Part shown: positions 40,069 through 52,173 of the stretch, one piece after another | Numbering within the stretch: the stretch's first letter is position 1 | Layout of the letters: each line of letters begins with the position of its first letter | NCBI GenBank assembly: GCA_963924555.1 | Contig: OZ004598.1 | Coordinates: 1,116,001-1,180,000 of the forward strand | Reading direction: 5' to 3' | Source: Crambe crambe | Lineage: Eukaryota; Porifera; Demospongiae; Poecilosclerida; Crambeidae | Length of the DNA: 64,000 nucleotides | The notes under the pieces: model-generated | The model's input: only the letters and a program-made list of their open reading frames with translations | What the model was told of the DNA's origin: nothing | The model's database searches: none | Translations under genes and position numbers: made by a program

Positions 40069-42221
40069 CTTTTTATAGCTATTATTAGCTGTTGATTATA
40101 TTGAACCATTGATATTGGAATCACCTAGATATAAGGTATTACAATTAACAAACAGCATACACTATGTTTAAAAAATCCTTAATTTGAATCAATGATGATG
40201 GAACCCTCAAATTGATGAACATGTTCTTCAATTGGCACCTATGGGGTGAGGTTGTAAGTAGTGAGGCAAATAATCATGCAGATCACCAAAGTACCTCTGT
40301 CCTTTCCCATGCATTCTCAACCATGGCCCACTATTTTGAGAACACCTTTTACACTCCCTAAATGATAGAAATTTTATTATCTTAACTCCACTCCCTTTCA
40401 CAATTAAACGAGTCACAATTAAGCCTACATGCATCGTCCAGGGAACGAGGCTACGTCCATGTGTACATGTGTGCAGTATAATTATGATGTCATCAGATAT
40501 GTACAACAGACAATAATTAACTGAAATTTTAAATGGTGCACACCTACTCATAGCTGAAAAAATTACACTTGAAGAGTTCGTAGGTAACTTCAGAAAATTA
40601 ACAGTTTCATTGGTTCTTAAAACCTATGCATTGTGCACATGCAGATAGTGTATGATATCATCACAATCATATGCAATGGACTGAAATTCTAAATGTTGCA
40701 CACCGACTTTTCAGATCTAGCTTATATGTTTTATGCCCTAGTAAATCAGGGAGGACATTTTCTTGGAAGAGTCTTGTGGATAACTAATCTAGCTGTAATA
40801 ATTATGAAACAAGCAAAGAACTAATTATCTAGATAAAGTGTGTGCCCAGTACACGGTTATCGCTTGACGATTGGCGACCAGTGTTTCAAGATTTCCTAAA
40901 ACCACAGTACTAGCTAGGTACATACGTGAGGTTGAGGCCACCTGCACTGACCAGATCTCAAATTGCCGACCCTCTACTATATTTCCTTACTGAGGTAAAG
41001 GGTCAGCTATGCTATAGACTAGATTGACTCGAAAATGATTGATCCATAAACCCCTTATTATTAAACCACAAAATCCACGATACGTAAATGTACCCCACAG
41101 AAATTTTGTGTTGTACAGTTGGTTAGTTTGATTCCCTATTTTTCTAGCCCATAAGAGTATAGAGAAGAGAACCATTGCAGAGGTGAGTGTTTTATGCTGT
41201 TTTTCATTTTCATAGTTTTATGCTGTTTTTCATCTTCATAGTTTGCTAATTCTTCTTTTAGTGAGAAAGTATTACTTGCCTCATATCCAGGCCTTGGGGA
41301 GAGGAGGCATGAGAGTATGTATGCACATGGACGTCTGGGCTTAAGGTCATGGATTCTGCATTTTTTGGTTGCAAAGAGTTCCATTTAATGTACACTCAGT
41401 CTCAGACACTATAAATTTAAATTTATAACCAGTGCATGATCCTTTCCGGGAACCAGCAAGGTAATAATTATCTGGAATAGTCTTTATTTTTATCTTGTTT
41501 TATTTTTCAGGAAGATATTGACTATGGCAGATCCTGTAGGAGCACTTTCTCAGGTATGGTGATTCTAGGCATTGTTCATGTCGTGTACAATGCATGTGAG
41601 ACAAGATGAGGGGTGTACGTAACACTGTGTGCCAGCCCATTACCTGAAGAACCAAAGCTAGTATGCACATGATGGGCTGGCCAACAAGTCAGTAGTCCTT
41701 GGCTTAGTTATTTTGGTACCATTGTGAGTGAGTGATGTAGTATTGATGGGTGTGGATAGAATATTATTTGAGAAACGGTGTTTAAAGGCTTAGGAAGAAT
41801 GGAGTGGATTGATAACCTGATCACACAACAAGTTGGCACCTAGTGTTGTCAGGGGCGGATCTAGCCCTTGAAATTGACAGTCTTCCACACCATGTACCAG
41901 TGGTAAATCAGTTGCGCGCGGGGAAATTTATCTGACCACGCCCACACATTTACTCAGCCACGCCCATTTCGAAGTTGATTGATGAAGAATTCTGATGGCC
42001 CAGCTATCTAATGTTGTAAAGCTTCAGCTGTAGTCTGTAGCTGTAGCCTGTAGCTAGCTGCTAGCAATAGGCAGAAACCTAATCAAATGCGGAGTGTAAA
42101 TCAGTCTGCGCACGCGCTGACGATCTTTACCTAATAACAAAAATATCGACCGTCTTCTGGAACACGGAAGAAGACTGGCTAAATCCGCCCCTGGTTGTGT
42201 AAAATTTTTCACAACTGGAAA

Positions 42222-42545
42222 TTATCTAGAGATAAAGAACAGATTCATAACCTCTTGAGTCTTCATCAAGTCACAAGTTGGTGCCCATTTTCATAGTTCG
42301 CTTTTTTGGTGTTTTGTGACTTCATATTCATAGTTCTTTATCTAGATAAAGAACATCGTGTATAGATTCATAACCCCTTGAGTCTTCATCAAATAAGACG
42401 GTACCTATTATAGTGTTTTCATAGTTCTCAGCGTCAAAACATTAGCTGTTTTGATGCTTTGTAACTTCAAATTCATAGTTCTTTATCTGGAGATAAAGAG
42501 CATTGTTAATCCCTTGAGTCTTGACCAGATAACAAGTTGGCGCCT
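42222..42545 (+). repeat. Degenerate tandem repeat (three units)
   Basis: Three diverged units of 130-140 bp share TAGAGATAAAGAACA / TTCATAACCCCTTGAGTCTT / CATCAAATAAGACGG-like segments followed by TTCATAGTTCTTTATCT. Non-coding. Confidence 0.6.
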
Positions 42546-43954
42546 TAATGTCCCTAATGTTTTTTCAGTATCAAGAACTTTTGCTGTTTGGTACTCATAT
42601 TTGGATTACTGGGTCTTATCTGAGAGAGAATTACCTCCTTCTCCTCTCAAATCCATGCATGTTCTGCCCTAGACCTTAGCATATTAGAGAGGGAGGGGGG
42701 GGGGGGAGCTAACTAATTAGTGTATTATGCCTCCCTTACCTAATTGCCCAATTGTAATGCCTGCTAATTGCCTGCATTGCATTGCATTGCATTGCATTGT
42801 ACATGCAATTGGATGCCCACCTAAGGGATGTCCACAATTGGTGGCATAATTTTAATAGTCTGAGGTGAACATTGGGAATTATTCTAGCATAATAGTTGGT
42901 TGTCATTATTAAGGGATATATGGGAGCAAAAATGTCTGGAATTCGGAAAAGCATAATGAGTGAATTTTTCAAGTACATCCCCCAAAAAATCCTGATCATA
43001 AATACCTTAAATGGTAGGCATGGACCTAGTATTCATTGTAGCTGCTAAATTAATAACTTGAAATCACAAAAATGCTAAATTTTGTACCCTTAAAAAAATA
43101 ATAGTTATCTTAAGGTAGCTAACTGCTTTGAATGCTAGGACACAAACATATAATTGGTATACATATCTGTGAGTGTATTTCAAGCAGTTTGAACTTTGAA
43201 CTAGTTGAACTAGCTAAACCTGTAAACCGAGTCCCATCTCCATTTAGATATTCTTCATGACCTAAATTTTAACTCTGGTGTACATGTAATCCTTGCTGAT
43301 TAAGAACACCTTTTATATGGTACCTCCACCCCCTTTCACTTGCAATTTTTCTGCCCTTCCCACATATCCCAATTTTGACAAGTTCACGGAGGGTTCTATC
43401 ACCATTTATGTTGGGTTCTAGTCACGGTGATTATTCACAGTGACCTAAATACAAACAGTAGTTCTCTAGCTGCGTTTCACCCTCTGTACCATTGGTTAAC
43501 AGTCTAGCACGTCAAGGTCGATTTTCATGTGTAGCTTTTGCTGCAAAACCTGTGCATCAAATGTGCTACAACTCCACAAAGTGGTATGGCTGTACATCAA
43601 GTAGACATAGTGTAGGTATGGTATGGCTAAAGTGGGCATTGTAGGGCTAAAGTGGTCAGAAACCTTGGCTACGGACCTGCTCAATAATGTCCCTTATGCT
43701 TCCTGCCCTAATAATCAGGGAGGACATTTTCTTATGAATTATTACTAAATCTGCATTTTATAAAAACAAAAAACAAAAAACAAAACAAAACAAATAAAGC
43801 AATTATTATCTAGATAAAGTGTGTGCAATGTTTATGACCCTTTTCCCAACCATCATAATCACACAACAAAGACACCTGCTACCCTTAAAAAAACAAAATA
43901 AAAACAAACAAAAAAAAAAGAAACAACAACAACAACAGCACTGTGATGCACATT

Positions 43955-45304
43955 TCAATAAGTGTCATTAAGAATTGCATAGTTATTAGTATTAACAGGT
44001 TCAGTCTGATCCTTTTGTTTTTGTACAACTATATCCCTAAAATTATCTTGATGAGTGAAACCATACCATGGTATGGGGATCAAAGTGAAGCCAGTGTATA
44101 CTATAAGGATATACATACATACTCTCATTGTTGCAAGGCCATGAAAAAAGTAGATCTCGACATTTAATCGTCCAAAGTTCAATCCAGGTAATAGAGCCAC
44201 AACTATTACAACTATTGCAGCAGCTAGTAGTTGTAATGCAAGTAAGCAACATTGTCCAATAGGAGCTTTTGTGCAATAAAGTGCAATACGAAAGTACACA
44301 GTAATAGCAACAGATATAAAGTTGACAGCACCAAATGCAATACCAAGAGCACCAGGATTAGGAGTATACAAATAGCAGAAAACATCGATATCAGGACTTT
44401 TCCCATTTCCCTGGTCTACTGTACAGCCTATTGCAGTCCCATTATCCACTCTGAAGCATCTGAAGGATTTATCTAGCACATTAATATCATTGCAAGTTGT
44501 GGTCTTTCTGTAAATCGAATATTCCACAAGTAAAATTAGGAACCAAACTGTGATAAGAAAGCTTGCATTTATGAAATAGAGATATGTGCATTGCGTTAGG
44601 CATCTGTGACTTTTAGAGGCTTTATCTTTCTTATTATGACTGCAGCAGGAGTAATTACAACGATTGCAACCAACTACCTTTGTGTTTGATAACTCTTTAC
44701 CAGCAAATAAGTACACTTCTGTTTCTTCATCGTCAAGGTTGATTGCTACTTCGTTTTTTGGCTGTCGCTCAGGTGTTTCTTTATTAGTCACTTCTTGCTG
44801 TTCCTCAGATGTTTCTTCATTAGTCGCTTCTTGCTGTTCCTCAGGTGTTTCTTCATTAGTCGCTACCTCCTGTTGCTCAGATGTTTCTTCACTAGTTGCT
44901 ACTTCTTGTTGCTCAGGTGTTTCTTCATAATTTTTGTTATTCTCAGAAGCTTTTATAGTAATCAGCTGTGGGAAGAATAGATTCAAAAATTTATGCGGAA
45001 TTTTGCAGTAATTTTTGATATATTTCTCATTATCTTCTGATACTGTTACATAGGGACACCATTCAGAAAGAAATTTGCCAAGTTCACTGCAAAAATTACG
45101 GAGTTTTATACAACGATCACTGTGAGATTGTCCTTCACAGGTACATTTCTCTTTCTCGCATTTATAGCAGTATTTATGTTTGTAACCTGAAACAACAATC
45201 AGCACTATGTAAAAAACAACAGCGAAAAAAAAAGCACAAGCAATTATTCCAGCTTCAAAACCTTGGTATTGTCCTTGATTCTCAAACACCAATTGATTTC
45301 CCAT
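43955..45304 (-). CDS. Five-span membrane protein with 12-residue Glu-rich repeats
   Basis: A single open exon of 449 residues; the ATG at 45304 (MGNQLVF) is the first in frame. Predicted spans: 17-40, 241-265, 319-343, 351-374 and 384-410. Between spans 1 and 2 lies a Cys-rich stretch (CYKCEKEKCTCEG), then five copies of a 12-residue unit of the type EETxEQQEVATN (about 127-181), then a second Cys-rich stretch (CNRCNYSCC). Between spans 2 and 3 there are four cysteines and a sequon. The cytoplasmic or luminal end carries YAILNDTY. I do not recognise the family. A 5' non-coding exon may be missing. Neighbours give no clue. It could belong with the seven-span protein at 55656 as a lineage-specific membrane family, but I see no direct similarity. 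Confidence 0.75.
   Translation of the reverse strand: MGNQLVFENQGQYQGFEAGIIACAFFFAVVFYIVLIVVSGYKHKYCYKCEKEKCTCEGQSHSDRCIKLRNFCSELGKFLSEWCPYVTVSEDNEKYIKNYCKIPHKFLNLFFPQLITIKASENNKNYEETPEQQEVATSEETSEQQEVATNEETPEEQQEATNEETSEEQQEVTNKETPERQPKNEVAINLDDEETEVYLFAGKELSNTKVVGCNRCNYSCCSHNKKDKASKSHRCLTQCTYLYFINASFLITVWFLILLVEYSIYRKTTTCNDINVLDKSFRCFRVDNGTAIGCTVDQGNGKSPDIDVFCYLYTPNPGALGIAFGAVNFISVAITVYFRIALYCTKAPIGQCCLLALQLLAAAIVVIVVALLPGLNFGRLNVEIYFFHGLATMRVCMYILIVYTGFTLIPIPWYGFTHQDNFRDIVVQKQKDQTEPVNTNNYAILNDTY
44762..44926 (-). repeat. Coding 36-bp minisatellite in the five-span protein
   Basis: About five units of 36-39 bp encode EETxEQQEVATN variants (residues 127-181 of the gene at 43955-45304). Thr/Ser and Pro/Ser alternate between units. 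The frame is kept throughout. Confidence 0.85.
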
Positions 45305-46684
45305 CTTCTTCACTGAATCTGTCAGACTGAATTTGAGTCTTAGAAGTGGGTTTTTAATAGCCTAAATTCTCATGATTTATTTATCACTTCCTGTATGAAT
45401 CTCATTATGGGATAGCCATTGGATATTCACTGCACAAATCTAAGTATAGTATGTAATGAGTTTATTTCCATCCTTCTTCAGACTTAGGCACTCCATATTG
45501 CGCTGGAGCATGTTCATTGAGCATATGCACAAGATCAGGTAAAGGGTTTGATATCTAACTGTGGAGTAGCTTCATTGTGCCTCGCATACATAATTCCACC
45601 CCTGTAGGTCCCTCTTCTGAGCCAGTTACCATCACCATGCCCCTGGTAGAACCTGGAGTGTGACCATAATCCCTCCTAGCTGGTTGACATCATCAAGTCT
45701 GGTAAACTACAAATTGAGAGCAGTGTGTAGTACATAATAGAACCTCTTTGATGTGGATTCTCTCATACAATAATTATGAAGACACTTTTCAGTGTTATAA
45801 CCACACTGATTAATGATCACCCTTGGTAACCATGGCATTTTTTCAAGTAGTGTCCATACTGAGAGGATCCACTTTATTTCTTGTTTGGTTTTTTTGTTGT
45901 TGTTTTATTTCGTTTCGTTTTTCCCCTTCCCCCACCATACAATTAAACTTGCTACAATAGTGGTTATCGAGTGATCCATTATAGCAGTATCATTTGATTC
46001 AGGTATGAACTGTTTCTGTGTGTGGGAGGAGCTACCTGGATTGGAACAGTCTACTGCTGGGTGTGGGCGTGGCCAGTAGCAGGTATAGTGTCATCAGTGA
46101 TAGTGAAGTACACTGTCTATACCAGGTAAAGGGTCATCATTATAGAACATACTAAGAGGTAAAGGGTCATCACTATCATATGATACACATTGTAAATGTA
46201 CGTATACAGTGTACCTGCTTTATTGACCCTTTACCGGTTTGATCTACCAGAATAAACTACCAGCTGAACCAGCACTGTTTAGTTAACCTGCATGCACTCT
46301 GTCGACCCTTTATCAAATTACTTATGGATATACTAGCCTCGTCCCCCGGCTCTAATGAAAATAGAGCCTCAGCTGCCTGGTATCAATTGTTTGCATATGT
46401 GTGTAGTATACAGGCAATAACCTGAAAGTTTTTTTCTTTATTGTTTTTGTCCAGTTTTTCCATGCCATTCGCTATTGCAGTAACAAGACTGTCTTTAGGG
46501 TGGTTTGTGCTCAGATTATTTTTTCAATGAATAAACATCCATTTATGGACAGTGTATGACGAATATACGGAAGCCTCAGAATTCCAAGGCTAATGGAAAC
46601 AACTGATACCAGGCTCTCTTTTAGACAGGTCACAAAAGAGTGCCTGAAGCCAAGGCTAATGGATATACCTAAAATTTTGATTCC
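45305..46684. other. Spacer rich in GGTAAAGGGTC motifs
   Basis: No gene seen. Contains three exact 11-base GGTAAAGGGTC motifs (46125-46135, 46158-46168 and, inverted, 46225-46235) plus near matches at 45539 and 46304, and a diverged GCCTCGT... repeat end near 46336. Confidence 0.55.
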
Positions 46685-47059
46685 TTATTATTTATTGAAC
46701 CCCATGATATTGCAAAAAGATTGAAAGAGGATGTCGAGAAGAGTCTGGCTCCTAAAGAAGAAACCATAGTCGAGGTGAGTATGTACATACTGAAATCTTA
46801 TGCTATTCAGTATGTGTGCATGAAGCTGTGATAATTTCCTTCCATTCCCATAGCATAGCTCTCATGTATACATACTTTTTTCTCTTTGTACACAGGTTAA
46901 TTGAATTGACTGTGATTCAGAACCAGTACTATCATGCCATTCTGGAATGTAATTTCACCTTCCTCTCCAAGGAGTCTACCTCTAACGTGGCTGTCCCCTC
47001 CCTCCTTAATGTCATGCTGGAACTGCGCAAGTGTTGCAACCACCCTTACCTCATTCAAG
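46685..47059 (+). pseudogene. Fragment of a CHD6-9-type SNF2 helicase gene, broken
   Basis: Two exon-like pieces keep the helicase signature of the CHD6/7/8/9 group: [19 protein letters not shown] (ending at 46774 at a GTGAGT donor), then after a 121-bp intron [31 protein letters not shown] and a GTAATG donor after 47059. The first piece has lost one A just before RLKED. The second has an extra AATT after its acceptor, so IVE-VELT is no longer in frame. No other CHD exon is recognisable nearby. It is an intron-bearing genomic fragment, not a processed copy. Confidence 0.75.
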
Positions 47060-47906
47060 GTAATGTCTATGTGTCTGTGTGCCTATTTTTATTAGGACAC
47101 CATTCTAAATTAGGCATACAAAAGTATAGTTGAAATAGGCTTTCAAAAAAATTGAAACTACAAGGTGAAGTGAAAAGTACTGTTTATACACATCATGTCA
47201 GAAATGCTAAAAATCAGTGACAAAATCAATTCTCATGTTGTACACTTCTATGTATCATGTGGCTATCATGTGATCAGGTGCTGATCCCTTGCATAGTAAG
47301 CATATATGGATGATATAACAATGTAGTGTGCAGTGACCTTAAATGCCAAGGGCATTTGGCGCCTATTTTCCCTCTCCGTGCAAAAAAAATCAGGTGCCCT
47401 AGGGCTGATTGACTAGCTGCTAGTAGATACAAACGTCCAATATTATCAGATTTGTGACTCCAGCCTTAAAATGCAGCAAGCTACATATTTGTAGTAGTAC
47501 CTTTTTGCCTTCTCATTACAAAGCAAACAACAAAAGCTTAAGAAACCTGATTCTTAGTTACAAGTGCACACAGGACTTGTTTGTCTCTTCTACTTGGCGT
47601 GCAATTTAAATATAGACCACACACATACCACGCTAATTCCCACAGTAACTCTTGTGGTCTATGAGAGAAAATGGATAAGCATGGGCTCTCTCTCGCTCTT
47701 TGCCTATTATTCTACTCCCCAATTATTCTTTTCGTAGCTTAATGGCATGAAAGGGCCATGGTTATAGTAGTGACTGTCGCCTGTTTATTTGGCCTATTAT
47801 GTTGTTATTCCAGTGAAGCCCTTTATTATGCCTATCAGTGTCCTAATCTAATATCAATGCTAAATTAATGTTGAAATTAATTTTGTGTGCAGGAACCTAC
47901 TTACAT

Positions 47907-48355
47907 ACAAGTGAATGCAAAAAATTTCTTCGAAATAAAAATGTGAAGTAGGGATGCTATTATAACTGCAGCTTCATTATGAAAACCAAGTACTGCAGCA
48001 TCGAAGCAGTATGGCCCAAAAATCTAGCTGGAATATGTATTATAACTGCATGCAAGAGAGTGAACTTAGTGAAGTGACCCTTACCCATCATCAAGTACGA
48101 GATACTATTCCTACTTCACTCCCTTGGCCCTTGATCATGGGAGTGAAGTAGGAATAGTATCTTGTACTTGATGATGGGTAAGGGTCACTTCACTAAGTTC
48201 ACTCTCTTGCATGCAGTTATAATACATATTCCAGCTAGATTTTTGGGCCATACTGCTTCGATGCTGCAGTACTTGATTTTCATAATGAAGCTGCAGTTAT
48301 AATAGCATCCCTACTTCACATTTTTATTTCGAAGAAATTTTTTGCATTCACTTGT
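47907..48355. mobile_element. 449-bp long-arm foldback element
   Basis: Two arms of about 215 bp, nearly identical and inverted, start ACAAGTGAATGCAAAAAATT and end CATTCACTTGT, meeting at a short loop near 48120-48142. No coding frame. A diverged piece of the right arm lies at 48770-48850. Very high arm identity suggests youth or arm-to-arm conversion. Confidence 0.85.
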
Positions 48356-50141
48356 TTGCATTCTTTTTCTTTGTGATTATGAAAATTGATAGACACTAAA
48401 GGCTTCCTTGATTGAACTAAATTTATTTAATGATCAGTATTTCATTCTGTTCAGGGAGGAGAGTTTGAAGGATGATTATCTGCAGTGTAATGGAGTACTG
48501 AAAGGAGTGAACATTTTAAAAAGTGAACAGCATTAGCTAATTGTTACATATTATGTGATCACTGAAATAATTATTGAGATGGTACGTATGTCTTGCTTGG
48601 GAGTATGGGGAGTTTATGCATTTGGTGTAGTGATCATAATAGTGGATGCCATCAAATGGCCACATCCTGTGCAGGTGTTATATGAGGAGAACTGCTATTA
48701 ATTGCCCCACCCCTTTTATGAGGTAATATCGCGAAGATTTTTTTCATACGAGGCTGCAGCACATTATAGATAGCCCAGCTAGATTTTAGGCTATCCCTAC
48801 TTAACCTTTTTATTTGAAGAAATTTTTTACGCTCACTTGTTTCTATCCTTTTTCTTAGTGCTTGAAGTTGAATGAGGGAGGCTACAGTACAGTACTATAC
48901 AAAGCCAGCTCTACATAAACCTCTTTTGTAGGTACATACAGTGTCTCTGGTTGAAGAATTTGTTTAGCTATTTAAGTTTTGTTGATATAAAACTTTACAG
49001 CAACAGCAATGTAAATGACATGTACACGGCATGGTGAAGTGAGCTTACTACACTACAGCCAAGTACTGGCTATAATGCTACTATAGGATGAGCATCTGTA
49101 CTGTAATTCAGCAAGGAGTGACTGGAACATCATCAGATAATGAATGAAGACCTTGGCTATAGCTAAACTTAAGCTTACGTGGCTCCGCCCATAAGCCCCG
49201 CCCCCTTCAAAATGGCGTAGAAAGATTAGCAGTGTTCCGAGTGCTATCGAATAGTGAAGTAGAGCCTTAGTCAAAACTAATAGCAAAAGATCAGCCTCTA
49301 GGTGCCGCTCTAATAGATGGCCAAAGCAGAATTTTGATGACTAGAGTAAGCAATCGATTTCCGGCCACTATGGATATTCGGACGCCTCCCTGAAAAACAG
49401 GGTACAGGCAAGCTTCAAAATTTTTATATGAGCATGGGCCTCTATCCAAGTTGTACTTCACCCTGCACTGTTGTAGCCGTGCTCCTTGAAACGGGGACGC
49501 TACAGCACAAAGAACGGTGCCGCCTGACAATACGTTTTAACGGACTTTTCGATCTACTCCCGTACAAGAAGAGAGAAAAGCTATGAAATGATGGACAATC
49601 CAACCCTCGCTGCACACGTAGGTAGCTTTGTCTTACAACTGCTAAATGCCAAATACTTACATTCTACACAGTCATAGTTTTTGCGTGGCAGCTTGACAAC
49701 CATCTGCAAGCTCAGTCAATCATTAATCGGCCACACTCCAGGCAATCTAACCTCTTGTAATACAACCGGTAGCCTGTATTAAGCTATAAAATAGCACAAC
49801 AAGATGCATTGTAGTTCATAGCAGCATAGCAGCTGCACACAAACCACGCCCCCTAAAGTTTGCGCATGTGCATTATTATTGAAAGCCACGTGACGTGCAG
49901 CTAATTACTTGAATCATAGAATCTATCATCTATGCCTGAATTCCTCGAAGCTTTGATAAGGTAAAGCCTCTATTTAGATGTTTCTCTCATCCTTTTAACT
50001 TGTGTTCACTCTTACAGATACTAAAAACTCCGCCAACACTTCATGGCATCCAGAGTGAGCAGTCATCATCATAAGGCATGTTGAAGTTGAAATTATGCTG
50101 CAGATCATTTTTAGTTAATTCACCCTAGCACATGTTACAAA
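48356..50141. other. Gene-poor spacer with GC-richer patch
   Basis: Holds the diverged foldback arm at 48770-48850. From 49190 to 49560 the sequence is GC-richer (CTCCGCCCATAAGCCCCGCC and on) with no recognisable product; it may be part of an old element. No gene seen. Confidence 0.45.
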
Positions 50142-51365
50142 TCTTAGAAGCCGAAGAAGCAATATGGAGAGCACTTTCTGCTAAAGATGAAACCTAGGTA
50201 AGTATTACTGCACAGTAAACATTGTTGCAAGCTATAAACAGGCAGAAAATTCAGCTATATGTTGCCTCTGTTGCTTGGCTAGTTTCATCACGTCATAGTG
50301 TTTCTTGCTAGAATTTTCGTTCCTAGCAGTGGACACTTCAGATTCTAGCTGGATCCTGTGTAGTATTGCTTGTATAATATACAGTAGCAATTTTGTGGAT
50401 GTAAGTATTGCAAAATGCAAATGTCACACCCATTCATCCTGTCTTTCATTTAGTTCATGTTCTTCATCACTCTCTATATTATCTCCTATCAATTCTTCGT
50501 TCTGTTTCTGAAGTCCATCAATGTTTACAGCTCCATCACTGCTTCAGGATGATTGAGACTGTTGTCATAGCTATTTAAACAGTTGACACACTTGCATCCT
50601 GGTCCACATTTGTATGCTTGTCAATTTTCAGCCACACCCATTGAAAACAAAATCCTGAACTCTTGCCATGTTTTCAGGAACGTCTAAGACACTTTGGACT
50701 TTTCCATCCAACCATTTCCAGCTATATAGGTAAATGTATGTGTGTCAGTGAGCTAGAAATCGAATCTTAATTATATTTCTCAAACAGCTAACTTACCTGA
50801 AAGATCAATGTCGTTGGAAGTTGCATGATGCCACATCTCTAATACCACAGGGAGCGATTCCAGTGGAGCTTTAGAGCTTCGGTAGAGGGCATGGTCATGT
50901 CTGCTCACTCCCACACTGTTCTCCTGATGATAGTGCAAGTCATGGAGAGACTCTGATTTCATTGAATAAAAGAGGGTGATTGGTGAAGATTGGATAAATA
51001 TACTCTAAAATATCCACAGCCAACAAGTCGGAGGGAAGGGGAGGCAGGATCTGCTGTCACTTGTCCTAGTGAACCACACAGTGTTTCATTATTGATGAAG
51101 GAGAAAAATGATAGAATGTAGAGAGAAAACTGGTATTCCCGATCCCATGAAAAAGGAGTACAGACATTAAGTGTGGTAGTAGCTCTTCTGTGATAGTGTT
51201 CAAAGAGAGATAAGGGCATTCTGATTCAGGAACCTATAGCATCTTTAGGATGAAAATCTTACTCCCAGGAAACATAATAGTATCAAACGTATGTGATACA
51301 CATCTGTACCTATCAAGAGAGAATATCAACTTTATCTGGGGTTGGCCTGGGGTATTAAAAGATTG
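50142..51365 (+). repeat. Segmental duplication, copy 1 (empty site)
   Basis: Nearly identical to 61729-64000 in the same orientation, apart from the 1066-bp insertion in copy 2 and a few small indels. The minus strand carries relic-like coding pieces, including CGPGCKCVNCLN and SDEEHELNERQDEW in different frames, so the unit probably holds a decayed gene or transposon fragment. Homology may extend past 51365, beyond which the second copy leaves the window. Confidence 0.85.
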
Positions 51366-52173
51366 GTGGTGCTGTATGTCAGTTTTTTACAGTTCTGAAT
51401 ACAATAAATTGTTTCTGTTCGTAGCTACCTGCTTGGTTGGGCAGCCGTCAAGGATGGAAATTTTTAATGTTAGCTAAGGGTTTTCCTTTTGATTTGCTTC
51501 ATGGAAGCCTGGCAGAGGTATCCGTGTCTGAAAGTGTCCCATGATGATTAATAGTCAATCAATATTTTTAAGTGTGTATCTGAATGATCACTGCTTACAG
51601 AGTGACATGGTCCATGGGCAAGGGTTGTCATTGCTATAGTGTGTGTATAGCTATAGTAAAAGATTTGGATGGACTACTGCTAGCTAATAGCTAATACCAA
51701 CACACCATTCTTATTCAGTAGGCCATTATATTCAATGAACAGTATAGCTTCAAGCTATGAGTAGCATTCAAAGGCTCTATAAAGCAAAGGCTGTATTACA
51801 GGCCACTTATAATAGGAGGAGCTCTACATACCTTCGAAGTAGTGGCAGGAAGTGTGAAATACAAATGTCACAGCCCACAACACGATTGATTATCACAATA
51901 TCAAAGACCACAAAAATGTAGCAGCTGCTTCGCGCGTGCAGCTGCATTTGCTATTAAAATTATAGTGGAGTTAGTACCGTGCAAGGTGCAGCTACAGGCA
52001 GCTTTATGCCTTCTGTAAAGGGAAAATCTCGGCACTACAACTAAAGGAAGTGAATTTGACCACAAACACTCTCTCCGGATACTTCCGTAAACTGGTGAGT
52101 GATAAAAGTGCGTGTCTGTGCAATTAAAGTTGTATTAGCCCTATGGGCCTCGCCAACGCTGGCGATTAGACTG

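Larger units (their letters stand above)
38435..43954. other. 5.5-kb gene-poor region
   Basis: No supported gene. It holds a GCGTGCGCGCGCGCAT palindrome (38585), several ACCCTTTACC motifs, a MITE-like element at 39989, degenerate tandem repeats at 42222-42545, a 17-base interrupted G run near 42697, a (TGCAT)n patch at 42773-42798 and A-rich runs near 43765 and 43890. The open frames here are short and show no family likeness. Confidence 0.5.

Noticed and set aside
41524-41553. Ten-codon ATG exon (MADPVGALSQ) followed by GTATGG, reminiscent of CHD7/8 N-termini
   Set aside because: Only the MADP start matches, with no following exon; too short to support a gene or a link with the CHD fragment at 46.7 kb.
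49053-49530. Minus-strand open frames in the GC-richer patch
   Set aside because: No ATG-supported gene structure or family match; probably an old repeat.
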